Source: Oxalobacteraceae sp. CFBP 13730
GTDB taxonomy: Bacteria; Pseudomonadota; Gammaproteobacteria; Burkholderiales; Burkholderiaceae_D
Length of the DNA: 64,000 bases
Direction of reading: 5' to 3'
Assembly: GCA_014841835.1 (NCBI GenBank)
Contig: JACYUQ010000002.1
Coordinates: forward strand, 1,178,001-1,242,000
Part shown: positions 18,362 to 27,799 of the stretch, piece after piece
Layout: each line of letters begins with the position of its first letter
How positions within the stretch are numbered: the first letter of the stretch is position 1
Position numbers and translations under genes: made by a program
The notes under the pieces: generated by a model
Database searches by the model: none
Told to the model about the DNA's origin: nothing
Seen by the model: only the letters and a program-made list of their open reading frames with translations

Positions 18362-19678
18362 ATGACCGATTTGACTCCCCTGCGCCATATCCCGACCGCC
18401 AACGTGTTCCGCAAAGGCGACGTGTTCGTCCTGTTCGGTGAACTGTTCGGCCGCGGCTATGTGAATGGCCTGATCGACGAAGCGCGCGCCGCCGGCATGA
18501 CGATCGTCGGCATCACCGTCGGCCGCCGCGACGAGACCGGCGCCCTGCGCCCGCTGGACGCCGCCGAACTGGCCGAAGCCGAAGAAAAACTGGGCGGGCG
18601 CATCATCAATGTGCCGCTGATGGCCGGCTTCGATATGGATGCACCGGAAGGCGAAAAGAACCCGACCGAAATGCTGTCCGGGATCACGCTGAAAACCTGG
18701 CAAGAAGAAACGCTGGACTGGGAACACATCGAGCGTTGCCGCGAAGCCGGCGTGCGCCGCTTCACGACCTCGGCGGCCCAGGTCATGCAGGAGATCGACA
18801 AGCTGGTGCCACAGGGCGCGAACGTGTTCTTCGCCCACACAATGGCGGGCGGTATCCCGAAGATCAAGGCTTTCCTGGCCATTGCCAATCGCATCTACAA
18901 AGGCCGTGGCGAGCGCTTCATGTCCTCGCGCGCCCTGCTCGAGAGCGATCTGGGCAAATTGATTCTGATGAACTTCGACGAAGTCTCGGCCAACACGCTC
19001 AAGTACCTGATCGACGCGTCGGCCAGCATCCGCGACCGCGTCACGCAAGGCGGCGGCGAAGTGCGCTACACGGCGTATGGCTACCATGGCACCGAGATCC
19101 TGATCGGCGGCGACTACCACTGGCAGACCTACACCAACTACACGCAGGGCTACGCCAAGATGCGCCTGGAGTCGGTGGCCGAAGCGGCGTGGAAGAACGG
19201 CATCACTGCCACCGTGTTCAACTGCCCGGAAATCCGCACGAACTCGTCGGACATCTTTGTCGGCGTGGAACTGTCGCTGTTCCCGCTGCTGGTCGCGCTC
19301 AAGCGCGAAGGCGGCGGCGCCTGGGCCGACGAGCAATGGCGTATCTGCGAAGAACTGCTGGGCGAAGGCACGTCGCTGCAGCAACTGCTCGACACCATCG
19401 AGGGCTACAACAACGACGCCACCAGCGCCGAATTCCGCAATTTCGAGGCCTGGCCGATGGACAACACGCCGGCCCTGGCCGATGTGATGATCGGCACCTC
19501 GGAAGCGATCACCGCCCTGCACAAGGACAAGAAAGCGCTGATCACCGATCACCTGTCGAGCCTGGTGCTGGAAGGCGCCGGCCCGTTGATGTTCCATGGC
19601 GCGTCGGAAAAGATCGCCCCGGTGCTGTGGCTGAACCACGACATCATCGCGCGCCAGCTGAACGCGCTGCACAAGTAA
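18362..19678 (+). CDS. Enoyl-ACP reductase, FabMG family
   Basis: 438 aa. The whole chain matches the Burkholderiales proteins annotated as FabMG-family enoyl-ACP reductases, a type first described from a metagenomic triclosan-resistance screen (from memory). The N-terminus FVLFGELFGRGYVNGLIDEA has the glycine pattern of a Rossmann nucleotide site. Conserved runs include NVFFAHTMAGGIPKIK, YGYHGTEILIGG and NCPEIRTNSSDIFVGVELS. It would reduce the enoyl-ACP double bond in fatty acid elongation. It stands between metG and DUF3460-scpA-panC. Family assignment is by recalled similarity; the reaction is not shown by any motif here. Confidence 0.65.
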   Translation: MTDLTPLRHIPTANVFRKGDVFVLFGELFGRGYVNGLIDEARAAGMTIVGITVGRRDETGALRPLDAAELAEAEEKLGGRIINVPLMAGFDMDAPEGEKNPTEMLSGITLKTWQEETLDWEHIERCREAGVRRFTTSAAQVMQEIDKLVPQGANVFFAHTMAGGIPKIKAFLAIANRIYKGRGERFMSSRALLESDLGKLILMNFDEVSANTLKYLIDASASIRDRVTQGGGEVRYTAYGYHGTEILIGGDYHWQTYTNYTQGYAKMRLESVAEAAWKNGITATVFNCPEIRTNSSDIFVGVELSLFPLLVALKREGGGAWADEQWRICEELLGEGTSLQQLLDTIEGYNNDATSAEFRNFEAWPMDNTPALADVMIGTSEAITALHKDKKALITDHLSSLVLEGAGPLMFHGASEKIAPVLWLNHDIIARQLNALHK

Positions 19679-19695
19679 GCCCAACATCGTCATAC

Positions 19696-19724
19696 TTGAC
19701 GACACTGGCGCGGGGCGCAAGAAT
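19696..19724 (+). promoter_or_regulatory. Candidate sigma-70 promoter for DUF3460-scpA-panC
   Basis: TTGACG (19696-19701) and AAGAAT (19719-19724) with 17-base spacing, 57 bases before the DUF3460 start. It lies after the stop of the FabMG-type gene, so the three following genes can form a separate unit. Confidence 0.45.
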
Positions 19725-19780
19725 CTGCCCCGCCGCCATTGTCGCCAAGCCGCTGTTCCATTGCACCCACGAAGCCAATC

Positions 19781-19990
19781 ATGATCTTCTCGAAAAAACA
19801 CGTGAACTACGAATCCGAGCACACCAAGTTCATCTCGGAACTGAAGAAACAGCATCCAGAGATGGACGCTGGCCAGGTGGCCGGTCGCGCGCTGCTGTGG
19901 GACAAGGCCCCCGTCTCGCTCGACGAACAGGCACGCACTGAAGAGTCGCGCCTGCGCCAGCGAGCCTATCCGTACCAGAACAAGGTCTGA
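19781..19990 (+). CDS. DUF3460 family small protein
   Basis: 69 aa, short charged cytoplasmic protein (YESEHTKFISELKKQHP; RQRAYPYQNKV). It matches the DUF3460 family, which in Burkholderiales sits just before scpA. Function unknown. The ATG at 19781 gives the conserved start MIFSKKHVNYESEHT. Confidence 0.8.
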   Translation: MIFSKKHVNYESEHTKFISELKKQHPEMDAGQVAGRALLWDKAPVSLDEQARTEESRLRQRAYPYQNKV

Positions 19991-20004
19991 GGACGGACGC
20001 GCGC

Positions 20005-20862
20005 ATGATGCCCGACGGGGCGGCTGACGGACACCAGGTGCCTGTCCAGCCCGCCAACGACACACCGCATCCTGCGCCGGTCGACGCCACCCTGGCGCGC
20101 CTGTACGGCGAACCGCTCACGCGCTTGCCGACTGACCTGTATATCCCGCCCGATGCGCTCGAGATCTTTCTTGACGCCTTTGAAGGACCGCTCGATCTGC
20201 TGCTGTACCTGATCCGCCGGCAAAACTTCAATATCCTCGACATCCCGATGGCGCAGGTCACCCTGCAATACCTCGTGTATGTCGAGCAGATCCGCAAGAG
20301 CAATCTCGAACTGGCCGCGGAATACCTGTTGATGGCGGCAATGCTGATCGAGATCAAGTCGCGCATGCTGCTGCCCAAGCGTCAGGACGACTTGATCGAA
20401 GACGCGGGCGACCCGCGCGCCGAGCTGGTGCGCCGTCTGCTGGACTATGAGCAGATCAAAACCGCCGCTGTCGCGCTGGGCAATGTGCCGCAGGAAGGCC
20501 GTGATTTTGTCCGGCCCGAGCTGTTCGTGGAACAGGGCCTGGTCCAGCCGTTGCCCGATGTCGATCCCTGGGACTTGCAGCGCGCCTGGCTCGATGTACT
20601 GCGCCGCGCCAAGCTGACCCAGCATCACCGGATCGGGCGCCAGGAGCTGTCGGTGCGCGAGCACATGTCGGCCATCCTGCGCACGCTGCAGTCGCAGCGC
20701 TTCGTCGAATTCGGCGACCTGTTCGCGGGCCAGCACACGGTGCCGATCGTCGTCGTTCACTTCGTGGCCATGCTCGAACTTGCCAAAGAAACCTTGATTG
20801 AAATTACCCAGGCCGAACCGTTCGCACCGATTTACGTGCGCCTGGCCTATTCACCGGCTTGA
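20005..20862 (+). CDS. scpA: Segregation and condensation protein A
   Basis: 285-aa ScpA kleisin. The N-terminal signature FEGPLDLLLYLIRRQNFNI and the middle EYLLMAAMLIEIKSRMLLP are family hallmarks, and the C-terminal winged helix includes VVHFVAMLELAKE. ScpA bridges SMC heads with ScpB in chromosome condensation. An N-terminal Pro/Ala-rich extension (about 1-50) precedes the core; starts at 20005 and 20008 cannot be told apart. It is 14 bases after DUF3460 and 27 before panC. Confidence 0.94.
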   Translation: MMPDGAADGHQVPVQPANDTPHPAPVDATLARLYGEPLTRLPTDLYIPPDALEIFLDAFEGPLDLLLYLIRRQNFNILDIPMAQVTLQYLVYVEQIRKSNLELAAEYLLMAAMLIEIKSRMLLPKRQDDLIEDAGDPRAELVRRLLDYEQIKTAAVALGNVPQEGRDFVRPELFVEQGLVQPLPDVDPWDLQRAWLDVLRRAKLTQHHRIGRQELSVREHMSAILRTLQSQRFVEFGDLFAGQHTVPIVVVHFVAMLELAKETLIEITQAEPFAPIYVRLAYSPA

Positions 20863-21729
<867 letters not shown>

Positions 21730-21752
21730 TCGTTCGGGCCGTCCCGCGGGCC

Positions 21753-22139
21753 TCAGCCCGCCGGGCAGCCCTGGCGCACCAGCGCTGCCTTCAACTCCCG
21801 CTTGAACCCGGTGTAATCGACGGCTTTCTGCACATAGTCGTCGACGCCCAGCGCGTCGGCGCGCTCACGGTCTGCGGCCAGGCCTGAGCCCGATACGATG
21901 ATGACGGGCATCGCGGCCAGGGCCTCGGCGCGCAGACGCGTCAGCAGCTCGAACCCATCGACCTGCGGCATCTTGATATCGAGCAGCAGCAGATCGAAGT
22001 GCTGCTGGCGGATCATCTCGAACGCCTCAGCGCCATCATTTGCCACGACCAGCTGATGGTCGAACGCGAACTCCTGCAGGGCCAATCGCGTCAGCATGAC
22101 GTCGATGCCCAGATCGTCGACCAGTAGAATGTTTTTCAT
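21753..22139 (-). CDS. Single-domain response regulator
   Basis: 128 aa, receiver domain only. Acidic pocket in ILLVDDLG, phospho-acceptor Asp in LLLLDIKMPQVDGF, Ser in IIVSGSG, and Lys in YVQKAVDY (the usual KP is KA). It has no output domain, so it acts by protein contact like CheY or Spo0F. It lies 68 bases downstream of the EAL/HDOD gene at the end of the chemotaxis block, and converges with panC. Confidence 0.88.
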   Translation of the reverse strand: MKNILLVDDLGIDVMLTRLALQEFAFDHQLVVANDGAEAFEMIRQQHFDLLLLDIKMPQVDGFELLTRLRAEALAAMPVIIVSGSGLAADRERADALGVDDYVQKAVDYTGFKRELKAALVRQGCPAG

Positions 22140-22207
22140 CCGGCATGCTAGCAGAGCCGTCAGATGGACGCCGCCACGTATGCACAGGCGGTAGAAGGCC
22201 AGCGCCC

Positions 22208-23422
22208 CTACCCGTCCAGCCCCACGCTTTGCGCCCAGGCCAGCGCCGACAGATGCGCTTCGTTGACGTCGGCCGGGCTCAGCGCGACCGCCGCCGCCAG
22301 CGACGCCACCAGATTCGAATTGAGCTCGCAGGCTTCGGCCAGCGCGAGATACGGCCCGTAACTGCCTTCGCGTGTCGTCAATGCCTTGACGACTTCGTCG
22401 GGCAATTGAATCGCATCGAGCACTTCCTGCATCGACAAGCCCAGCAAGCGGTCGAGCAGCGAGAACATGCCGGCCACGAACAGGTGTTCGGCTGCGCCCC
22501 GGCCCAGTGCTTTTTGCCCCAGCAATTCGGCCAGGCGGCCGCGCACGACGGCCGTTTCCATCAGCACCGGCGAATAGCCACTGGCGCTGGCCGTGGCCAG
22601 CAGCAGCACCAGCCAGCGGTACAACGGTGCGTAACCGAGCAGCGAGATGGCCTGACGCAGCGACTGCACTTCGCGTCCGGCGCCAAAGCCGGCCGTGTTG
22701 ATGTAGCGCAGCAGCTTGTAGGTCAGTGCCGGATCGCGTTTGAGCACGCTTTCGAGGCGCCCCACGTCGTCATTGGCCTGCACCATCTGCATCAGTTGCA
22801 GGATGATTTGCTGGCTCGGGTTCATGCCCTTGACGGGATTACCCGGCCGGGGCGTCAGGTGCAGCTTGCCGACAAAGGCATCCAGGCCAAGTGCGGCGCA
22901 GGCATCGAAGTCGGCCCATGTGCCCACCGGCCGCCCGACCATGCGCAGCGCTGAATGCTTGGCGCTGGCGTAGGTCCGGGCCTGGTCGGCCACGTCGCTA
23001 CCGGTAAAGCGCACCTCGACATACGAGGCATAGGGCGCCAGGTTGCGCCCCAGCAGCGTGAGGTCGCAGCCACGGATGGCCACGCCCACGCCACCGGCGC
23101 GCACCGCCTGCACGGCCGAGCGCACGTCGACGTCGGTCAACTGGCGGATATCGAACGCGAGGACGGTGTGTTCCGGCGGTAGCGCATGGAGCGCATCGGT
23201 CGACAGCATGGCCGGCACCGCGTCCAGGAACAGGATCTTGTCGCGCAGCAGCCAACCCTGGTCGACATGGTTGACGTGCTCGGCGACAAAGCCGACCAGG
23301 CCCTCGAGATCGAGGCCGGTCGGGACACGGCCGTCGTGCTGTTGCCACGACAGCTCGTAACCGAGAACGCGCTGCCTGGGATCGAGCAGCGGTTCACGGA
23401 CAATGAAGTTGGTGCGATGCAT
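22208..23422 (-). CDS. EAL-like/HDOD domain signalling protein
   Basis: 404 aa. The N-terminal half begins FIVREPLLDPRQRVLGYELSW, the start of a YuxH-type EAL domain, but the metal and catalytic acids of active phosphodiesterases are missing, so it is probably degenerate. The C-terminal half is an HDOD domain (NPSQQIILQLMQMVQANDD, LLRYINTAGFGAGREVQSL, ISLLGYAPLYRWL). Such proteins act as c-di-GMP-linked or motility adaptors. It starts 32 bases after the cheZ stop on the same strand, so it is probably in the che operon. Confidence 0.85.
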   Translation of the reverse strand: MHRTNFIVREPLLDPRQRVLGYELSWQQHDGRVPTGLDLEGLVGFVAEHVNHVDQGWLLRDKILFLDAVPAMLSTDALHALPPEHTVLAFDIRQLTDVDVRSAVQAVRAGGVGVAIRGCDLTLLGRNLAPYASYVEVRFTGSDVADQARTYASAKHSALRMVGRPVGTWADFDACAALGLDAFVGKLHLTPRPGNPVKGMNPSQQIILQLMQMVQANDDVGRLESVLKRDPALTYKLLRYINTAGFGAGREVQSLRQAISLLGYAPLYRWLVLLLATASASGYSPVLMETAVVRGRLAELLGQKALGRGAAEHLFVAGMFSLLDRLLGLSMQEVLDAIQLPDEVVKALTTREGSYGPYLALAEACELNSNLVASLAAAVALSPADVNEAHLSALAWAQSVGLDG

Positions 23423-23454
23423 GGAGGCGCCGTTTCAAATTGCTCGGCGCAAGC

Positions 23455-24105
23455 TCAGAACCCGAGACTGTCGAGCAGGTCGTCGACCTGCCCCTGGTTT
23501 GCCACGACTTCGGTACCCGTCGGCTTGATTTGCGGACCGTTCATCAGGCCATTGTCCAGTTCGCGCTTGATCTCGCTTGGTGCGAAATCGATCAGGACCT
23601 GGACCAGCTGCTTTTCGAGGTTCTGGGCAATGCCGGTGATGCGGCCGATGACCTGACCGGTGAGGTCCTGGAAATCCTGCGCCATCATGATGCTCATCAG
23701 TTCGCTGCGGGTGGCAACTGCCCCCGCACGCGACTCGTCCAGGCCGGCAATCGTGCGCTGCGCCAGCGCGCGCCATTGCGCATCCGTGGCCTCGGTTGCA
23801 GGGGCGTCGAGCAGCGCCTGCCAACCTGCCTTGAGGTCGGTCGAACGCGTTTCGATGGCATCCTGCAGCGGGCCGGCCGCGTCGGTGGCGTCCAGCACCT
23901 TCTTGGCAGCCTGTTCGGACAGATGGGCCACGTAGTCGAGCCGGTCGCGCGCATCGGGAATGTCGCTTGCGGCTTTCTCGATCAGCTTGTCGAGGCCCAG
24001 GCCGCGCAGATTCTCGTGCAGCGCGCGGGTCATGTGACCGACCCGGCTCAGCACCTCGTCGTGCGACGACGCGCCGGTAACAGGCGCGGTATTCTGGTCA
24101 ACCAT
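23455..24105 (-). CDS. cheZ: Chemotaxis protein phosphatase CheZ
   Basis: 216 aa, mostly helical. The catalytic DxxxQ sits in MAQDFQDLTGQVIGRI, and the C-terminal CheY-binding helix is QVDDLLDSLGF. It removes phosphate from CheY-P to end the motor signal. The gene begins one base after the cheY stop, so the two are tightly coupled. Confidence 0.95.
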   Translation of the reverse strand: MVDQNTAPVTGASSHDEVLSRVGHMTRALHENLRGLGLDKLIEKAASDIPDARDRLDYVAHLSEQAAKKVLDATDAAGPLQDAIETRSTDLKAGWQALLDAPATEATDAQWRALAQRTIAGLDESRAGAVATRSELMSIMMAQDFQDLTGQVIGRITGIAQNLEKQLVQVLIDFAPSEIKRELDNGLMNGPQIKPTGTEVVANQGQVDDLLDSLGF

Positions 24106-24106
24106 T

Positions 24107-24505
24107 TCAGGCTCCGGCTTTGTCCAGTTTCTCGAAAATCTTGTTCAGCTTTTCGTCCAGCGTCGCCGCCGTGAATGGCTTGACAACGTAGCCGCTGGCG
24201 CCTGCCTGTGCTGCCGCGATGATGTTTTCCTTCTTCGCTTCGGCAGTCACCATCAGTACCGGCAGCTTGGCCAGTGCAGGATCAGCGCGAATGTGCTGCA
24301 GCATCGTCAGGCCGTCCATGTTCGGCATATTCCAGTCCGACACGACGAAGTCGAACGATTCACTGCGCAGTTTTGCCAGCGCCATGACGCCATCTTCTGC
24401 TTCGTCGACGTTGGCATAACCCAGTTCTTTCAACAGATTTCGGACGATGCGACGCATCGTCGAGAAATCGTCAACAACCAGAAAACGCATCTTTGGATCA
24501 GCCAT
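24107..24505 (-). CDS. cheY: Chemotaxis response regulator CheY
   Basis: 132 aa, receiver only, close to E. coli Che[21 protein letters not shown], phospho-site [13 protein letters not shown], Thr in VMVTAEA, Lys in YVVKPF. CheY-P binds FliM and changes flagellar rotation. It is separated from cheB by 129 bases and paired with cheZ. Confidence 0.96.
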   Translation of the reverse strand: MADPKMRFLVVDDFSTMRRIVRNLLKELGYANVDEAEDGVMALAKLRSESFDFVVSDWNMPNMDGLTMLQHIRADPALAKLPVLMVTAEAKKENIIAAAQAGASGYVVKPFTAATLDEKLNKIFEKLDKAGA

Positions 24506-24634
24506 GAATTACTCCGTTTGAATCTACTAATTTGGTTTGTTGGGTAAGCTACTTTTACAGACGCAAGAATAGCATTTTTGTTGCTCTGCGGCGATAAAAT
24601 AGCCCACAAAGCATGGAAGGATGATGAATTCAGT

Positions 24635-25699
24635 TCAAACGCGCAACGCCCGGCTGCCTTGGGCGGCCAGATGATCGAGTACGAGGCGCGGTAAAGCCTG
24701 CAATGGACCGACTTCGTGGGCAGCGCCGATGGCAATGGCTTCACGCGGCATGCCGAACACCACACAGCTCGCTTCGTCCTGAGCGAAGTTGTGAGCGCCC
24801 GCTTCGCGCATCTCGAGCATGCCCGCCGCGCCGTCCTTGCCCATCCCGGTCAGAATAACACCAACGGCGTTTTTACCGGCCGCCTGCGCAGCGGAACGGA
24901 ACAACACATCGACCGATGGCCGGTGACGGTTCACGGGCGGACTCTGTTCGATACGCGTCATGTAGTTCGCACCAGAGCGCACCAGCAACAGGTGCGAGTG
25001 GCCGGGCGCGATATACGCGTGGCCGGGCAGCACCCGCTCGTTGCCGGCCGACTCGACCACGCTGATCTTGCACAGCGAATCGAGGCGCTTGGCGAACGAC
25101 GTGGTAAAGCCCTCCGGCATGTGCTGGGCAATCAGGATGCCCGGGCAGTCGGACGGCATCTGCATCAAGAATTCGCGGATCGCTTCGGTGCCACCGGTCG
25201 AGGCGCCGATGATGATCAGTTTTTCGGACGAAATGAGTGGGCTCCTCAGCGCCGACAGCTGCGTGCTGGCCACCTGGGGCGTGCGGCTGCGCGGGGCAAT
25301 GCGCGCGCGCGCGGCGCCGCGGATCTTGTCAGCGATCATGTCGGCGTACTCGCGCATGCCGCTCTGGATCGATATCTTGGGCTTGGTGACGAAGTCGACC
25401 GCGCCAAGCTCCAGTGCGCGCATCGTGATTTCCGAGCCGCGCTCGGTCAGCGACGACACCATCAGCACCGGCATCGGGCGCAGGCGCATCAGTTTTTCGA
25501 GGAAGTCGAGGCCATCCATCTTGGGCATCTCGACGTCGAGCGTCAGCACATCCGGATTGTGTTTCTTGATCAGCTCGCGCGCGACAAGAGGATCGGGCGC
25601 CGTGGCCACCACTTCCATATCGGGTTGCGAATTGACGATCTCGCTCATCACGCTACGGATCAGTGCCGAGTCGTCGACGATCAGGACCTTGATTTTCAT
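24635..25699 (-). CDS. cheB: Chemotaxis methylesterase/glutaminase CheB
   Basis: 354 aa. Receiver domain ([32 protein letters not shown]) and C-terminal methylesterase with triad Ser in [11 protein letters not shown], His in AQHMPEGFT and Asp in GMGKDGAAG. It demethylates chemoreceptors after phosphorylation by CheA. Directly follows cheD. Confidence 0.97.
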   Translation of the reverse strand: MKIKVLIVDDSALIRSVMSEIVNSQPDMEVVATAPDPLVARELIKKHNPDVLTLDVEMPKMDGLDFLEKLMRLRPMPVLMVSSLTERGSEITMRALELGAVDFVTKPKISIQSGMREYADMIADKIRGAARARIAPRSRTPQVASTQLSALRSPLISSEKLIIIGASTGGTEAIREFLMQMPSDCPGILIAQHMPEGFTTSFAKRLDSLCKISVVESAGNERVLPGHAYIAPGHSHLLLVRSGANYMTRIEQSPPVNRHRPSVDVLFRSAAQAAGKNAVGVILTGMGKDGAAGMLEMREAGAHNFAQDEASCVVFGMPREAIAIGAAHEVGPLQALPRLVLDHLAAQGSRALRV

Positions 25700-25716
25700 G
25701 GTGTCTCCGTAATTGC

Positions 25717-26313
25717 TCAGAACAGGTCGATCGCGCCGCCGACGGGTTCGACCTTGAGTCGCTTGGCGTAATCGAGTTCGCGCTTGGCCAGCGTGTCGTT
25801 GTGGGTCTGCATCAGCTTCTTGACCAGCACCTTGCCCGTGCGCGGGAAGAAAAACACCTTGCGCGGGTAGATGTCATTCAGGTCTTCGGCCAGCACCGGA
25901 ATCCGTTCAGTCTTCAGGAACTGCATCACGAACGCGGCATTGCGCTCGCCGACATTCATCGCGGTAAAGCCGCGCAGCACGGCGCCGCCGCCGAATACCT
26001 TGGCCTCGAGGTGTTCGCGGCGCGCCCCGGCCTTGAGCAGATCGTTGATCAGGATCTCCATGGCGAAGGTGCCATAGCGCATCGAGGCCGATACCGGATT
26101 GTTGGGTTCAGCCGCGCCGTCGGGCAGCATGAAATGGTTCATGCCGCCCAGGCCCGTGACGCGGTCACGGATACAGGCCGATACGCACGAGCCGAGGACG
26201 GTCGAGATCAGCATGTTCTCCTTGGTGTAGAAGTACTCACCGGGGAGGATCTTGGCGGCATCGATCGCGAACGTGCGATCGTGGTAGAGATTGGTTGCGA
26301 ATTGGCTGTTCAT
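25717..26313 (-). CDS. cheD: Chemoreceptor glutamine deamidase CheD
   Basis: 198 aa. Catalytic Cys in [14 protein letters not shown] and His in [10 protein letters not shown] are in place, with [15 protein letters not shown]. It deamidates receptor glutamines and is a partner in adaptation. Order cheR-cheD-cheB with gaps below 20 bases. Confidence 0.95.
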   Translation of the reverse strand: MNSQFATNLYHDRTFAIDAAKILPGEYFYTKENMLISTVLGSCVSACIRDRVTGLGGMNHFMLPDGAAEPNNPVSASMRYGTFAMEILINDLLKAGARREHLEAKVFGGGAVLRGFTAMNVGERNAAFVMQFLKTERIPVLAEDLNDIYPRKVFFFPRTGKVLVKKLMQTHNDTLAKRELDYAKRLKVEPVGGAIDLF

Positions 26314-26328
26314 GGTCGCCCTTCGTTC

Positions 26329-27183
26329 TTACGCCATGCGCGCGTCGAGTTCGTACACGGTCTTGCCGCGCAGGCGCAGGGAATCGGACACGTACAAAAA
26401 GTTCTCGGAATGGCCGGCAAACAGCAGCCCGTGGCCCTTCATCAGCGGCACGAAGCGGCTCAGGATCGTGCGCTGGGTCGGCTTGTCAAAATAAATCATC
26501 ACGTTACGGCAAAAGATCGCGTCGAACTGTCCATCCAGCGGCCAGCCATCGGCCAGCAGATTGAGCGGCTTGAACGTGACGAGCGAGCGCAGCTCGGGGC
26601 GGATGCGCACCATGCCTTCGTGCGCGCCCTTGCCGCGCAAAAAGAAGCGGCGCAGCCGTTCCGGCGACAGTTTCTCGATGCGCTCCATCGGGTACACGCC
26701 ATTGGACGCCGTGGCCAGCACGTTGGTGTCGATGTCGGTGGCGATGATCTCGACTTTGGGCGTCAACGTGTTGAACGCTTCGCAGGCTGTCATCGCGATC
26801 GAATACGGCTCTTCGCCGGTGGACGCGGCCGAGCACCAGATGCGCAGCGGGCGTGGATCCTTCTTGTGCAGGGCGACCAGGTGCTCGAGCAGCAGCGGGA
26901 AGTGATGCGCCTCGCGGAAGAACGACGTCAGGTTGGTGGTCAGCGCGTTGGTAAACGACTCCCACTCGCGGTCCATGCGCCCTGCTTCCAGGTCGTCCAG
27001 GTAGCGCGTGAACGACTGGATGCCGGTCGCACGCAGGCGCCGGGCCAGGCGGCTGTAGACCATCTCCTGCTTGCTGTCAGCCAGGGAAATGCCGGCGCGC
27101 TGGTGAATCAGCGCGCGCACGCGTTCGAAATCGCGGCGTGTGAAATCGAACTCTTTATTGGTTTCTGTTTTCTGCTGCGGCAC
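26329..27183 (-). CDS. cheR: Chemotaxis methyltransferase CheR
   Basis: 284 aa. N-terminal helical domain, then a SAM-dependent methyltransferase domain (IWCSAASTGEEPYSIAM; ATDIDTNVL; FCRNVMIYFD). It methylates receptor glutamates. The start is a GTG at 27183, with only a weak Shine-Dalgarno; the next in-frame ATG is too far in. Confidence 0.95.
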   Translation of the reverse strand: MPQQKTETNKEFDFTRRDFERVRALIHQRAGISLADSKQEMVYSRLARRLRATGIQSFTRYLDDLEAGRMDREWESFTNALTTNLTSFFREAHHFPLLLEHLVALHKKDPRPLRIWCSAASTGEEPYSIAMTACEAFNTLTPKVEIIATDIDTNVLATASNGVYPMERIEKLSPERLRRFFLRGKGAHEGMVRIRPELRSLVTFKPLNLLADGWPLDGQFDAIFCRNVMIYFDKPTQRTILSRFVPLMKGHGLLFAGHSENFLYVSDSLRLRGKTVYELDARMA

Positions 27184-27264
27184 TGTGCGTGACTTTCTTG
27201 GATACGATGGCGGGCTGGACGAGCCGGCCGGATTGTTGTGCTTGGTGCCGGCGCAGACGGTGGC

Positions 27265-27768
27265 TTACGCCGCCAGCTTGTCGATCAGGCCCATTTCGCT
27301 CGACGACATCAGCTTGTCGATGTCGACCAGGATCAGCATGCGCTCGTCGACGGTGCCCAGGCCAATCATGTAGTCCGAATTGAAGGCGCTGCCCATTTCC
27401 GGGGCCGGCTTGATCTGGTCAGGCGTGAGCGTGGTGACGTCCGAGACGCTGTCGACCACCATGCCCATGATGCGGCCACCGATGTTCAGGATGATCACGA
27501 CCGTGAACTGGTCGTACACCGGGGTGCCCAGCTTGAACTTGATGCGCATGTCGACCACCGGAATGATGATGCCGCGCAGGTTGATCACGCCCTTGATGAA
27601 TTCAGGGGCGTTGGCAATGCGGGTCACGGCTTCGTAGCCGCGGATTTCCTGCACCTTCAGGATGTCGATGCCGTATTCTTCCGAGCCCAGGGTGAAGGCA
27701 AGGAATTCGCTGCCGGCGCCGTCGTGCGCGGTGCCGTCGGTCGAGAGAGTGTTTGCCAGGTTGGACAT
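27265..27768 (-). CDS. cheW: Chemotaxis adaptor CheW
   Basis: 167 aa, single CheW SH3-like domain ([36 protein letters not shown]). It couples receptors to CheA. It follows cheA by 31 bases. Confidence 0.95.
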   Translation of the reverse strand: MSNLANTLSTDGTAHDGAGSEFLAFTLGSEEYGIDILKVQEIRGYEAVTRIANAPEFIKGVINLRGIIIPVVDMRIKFKLGTPVYDQFTVVIILNIGGRIMGMVVDSVSDVTTLTPDQIKPAPEMGSAFNSDYMIGLGTVDERMLILVDIDKLMSSSEMGLIDKLAA

Positions 27769-27799
27769 GGTATTCCTTTGTTTGCAGTGAAAATGAAAT

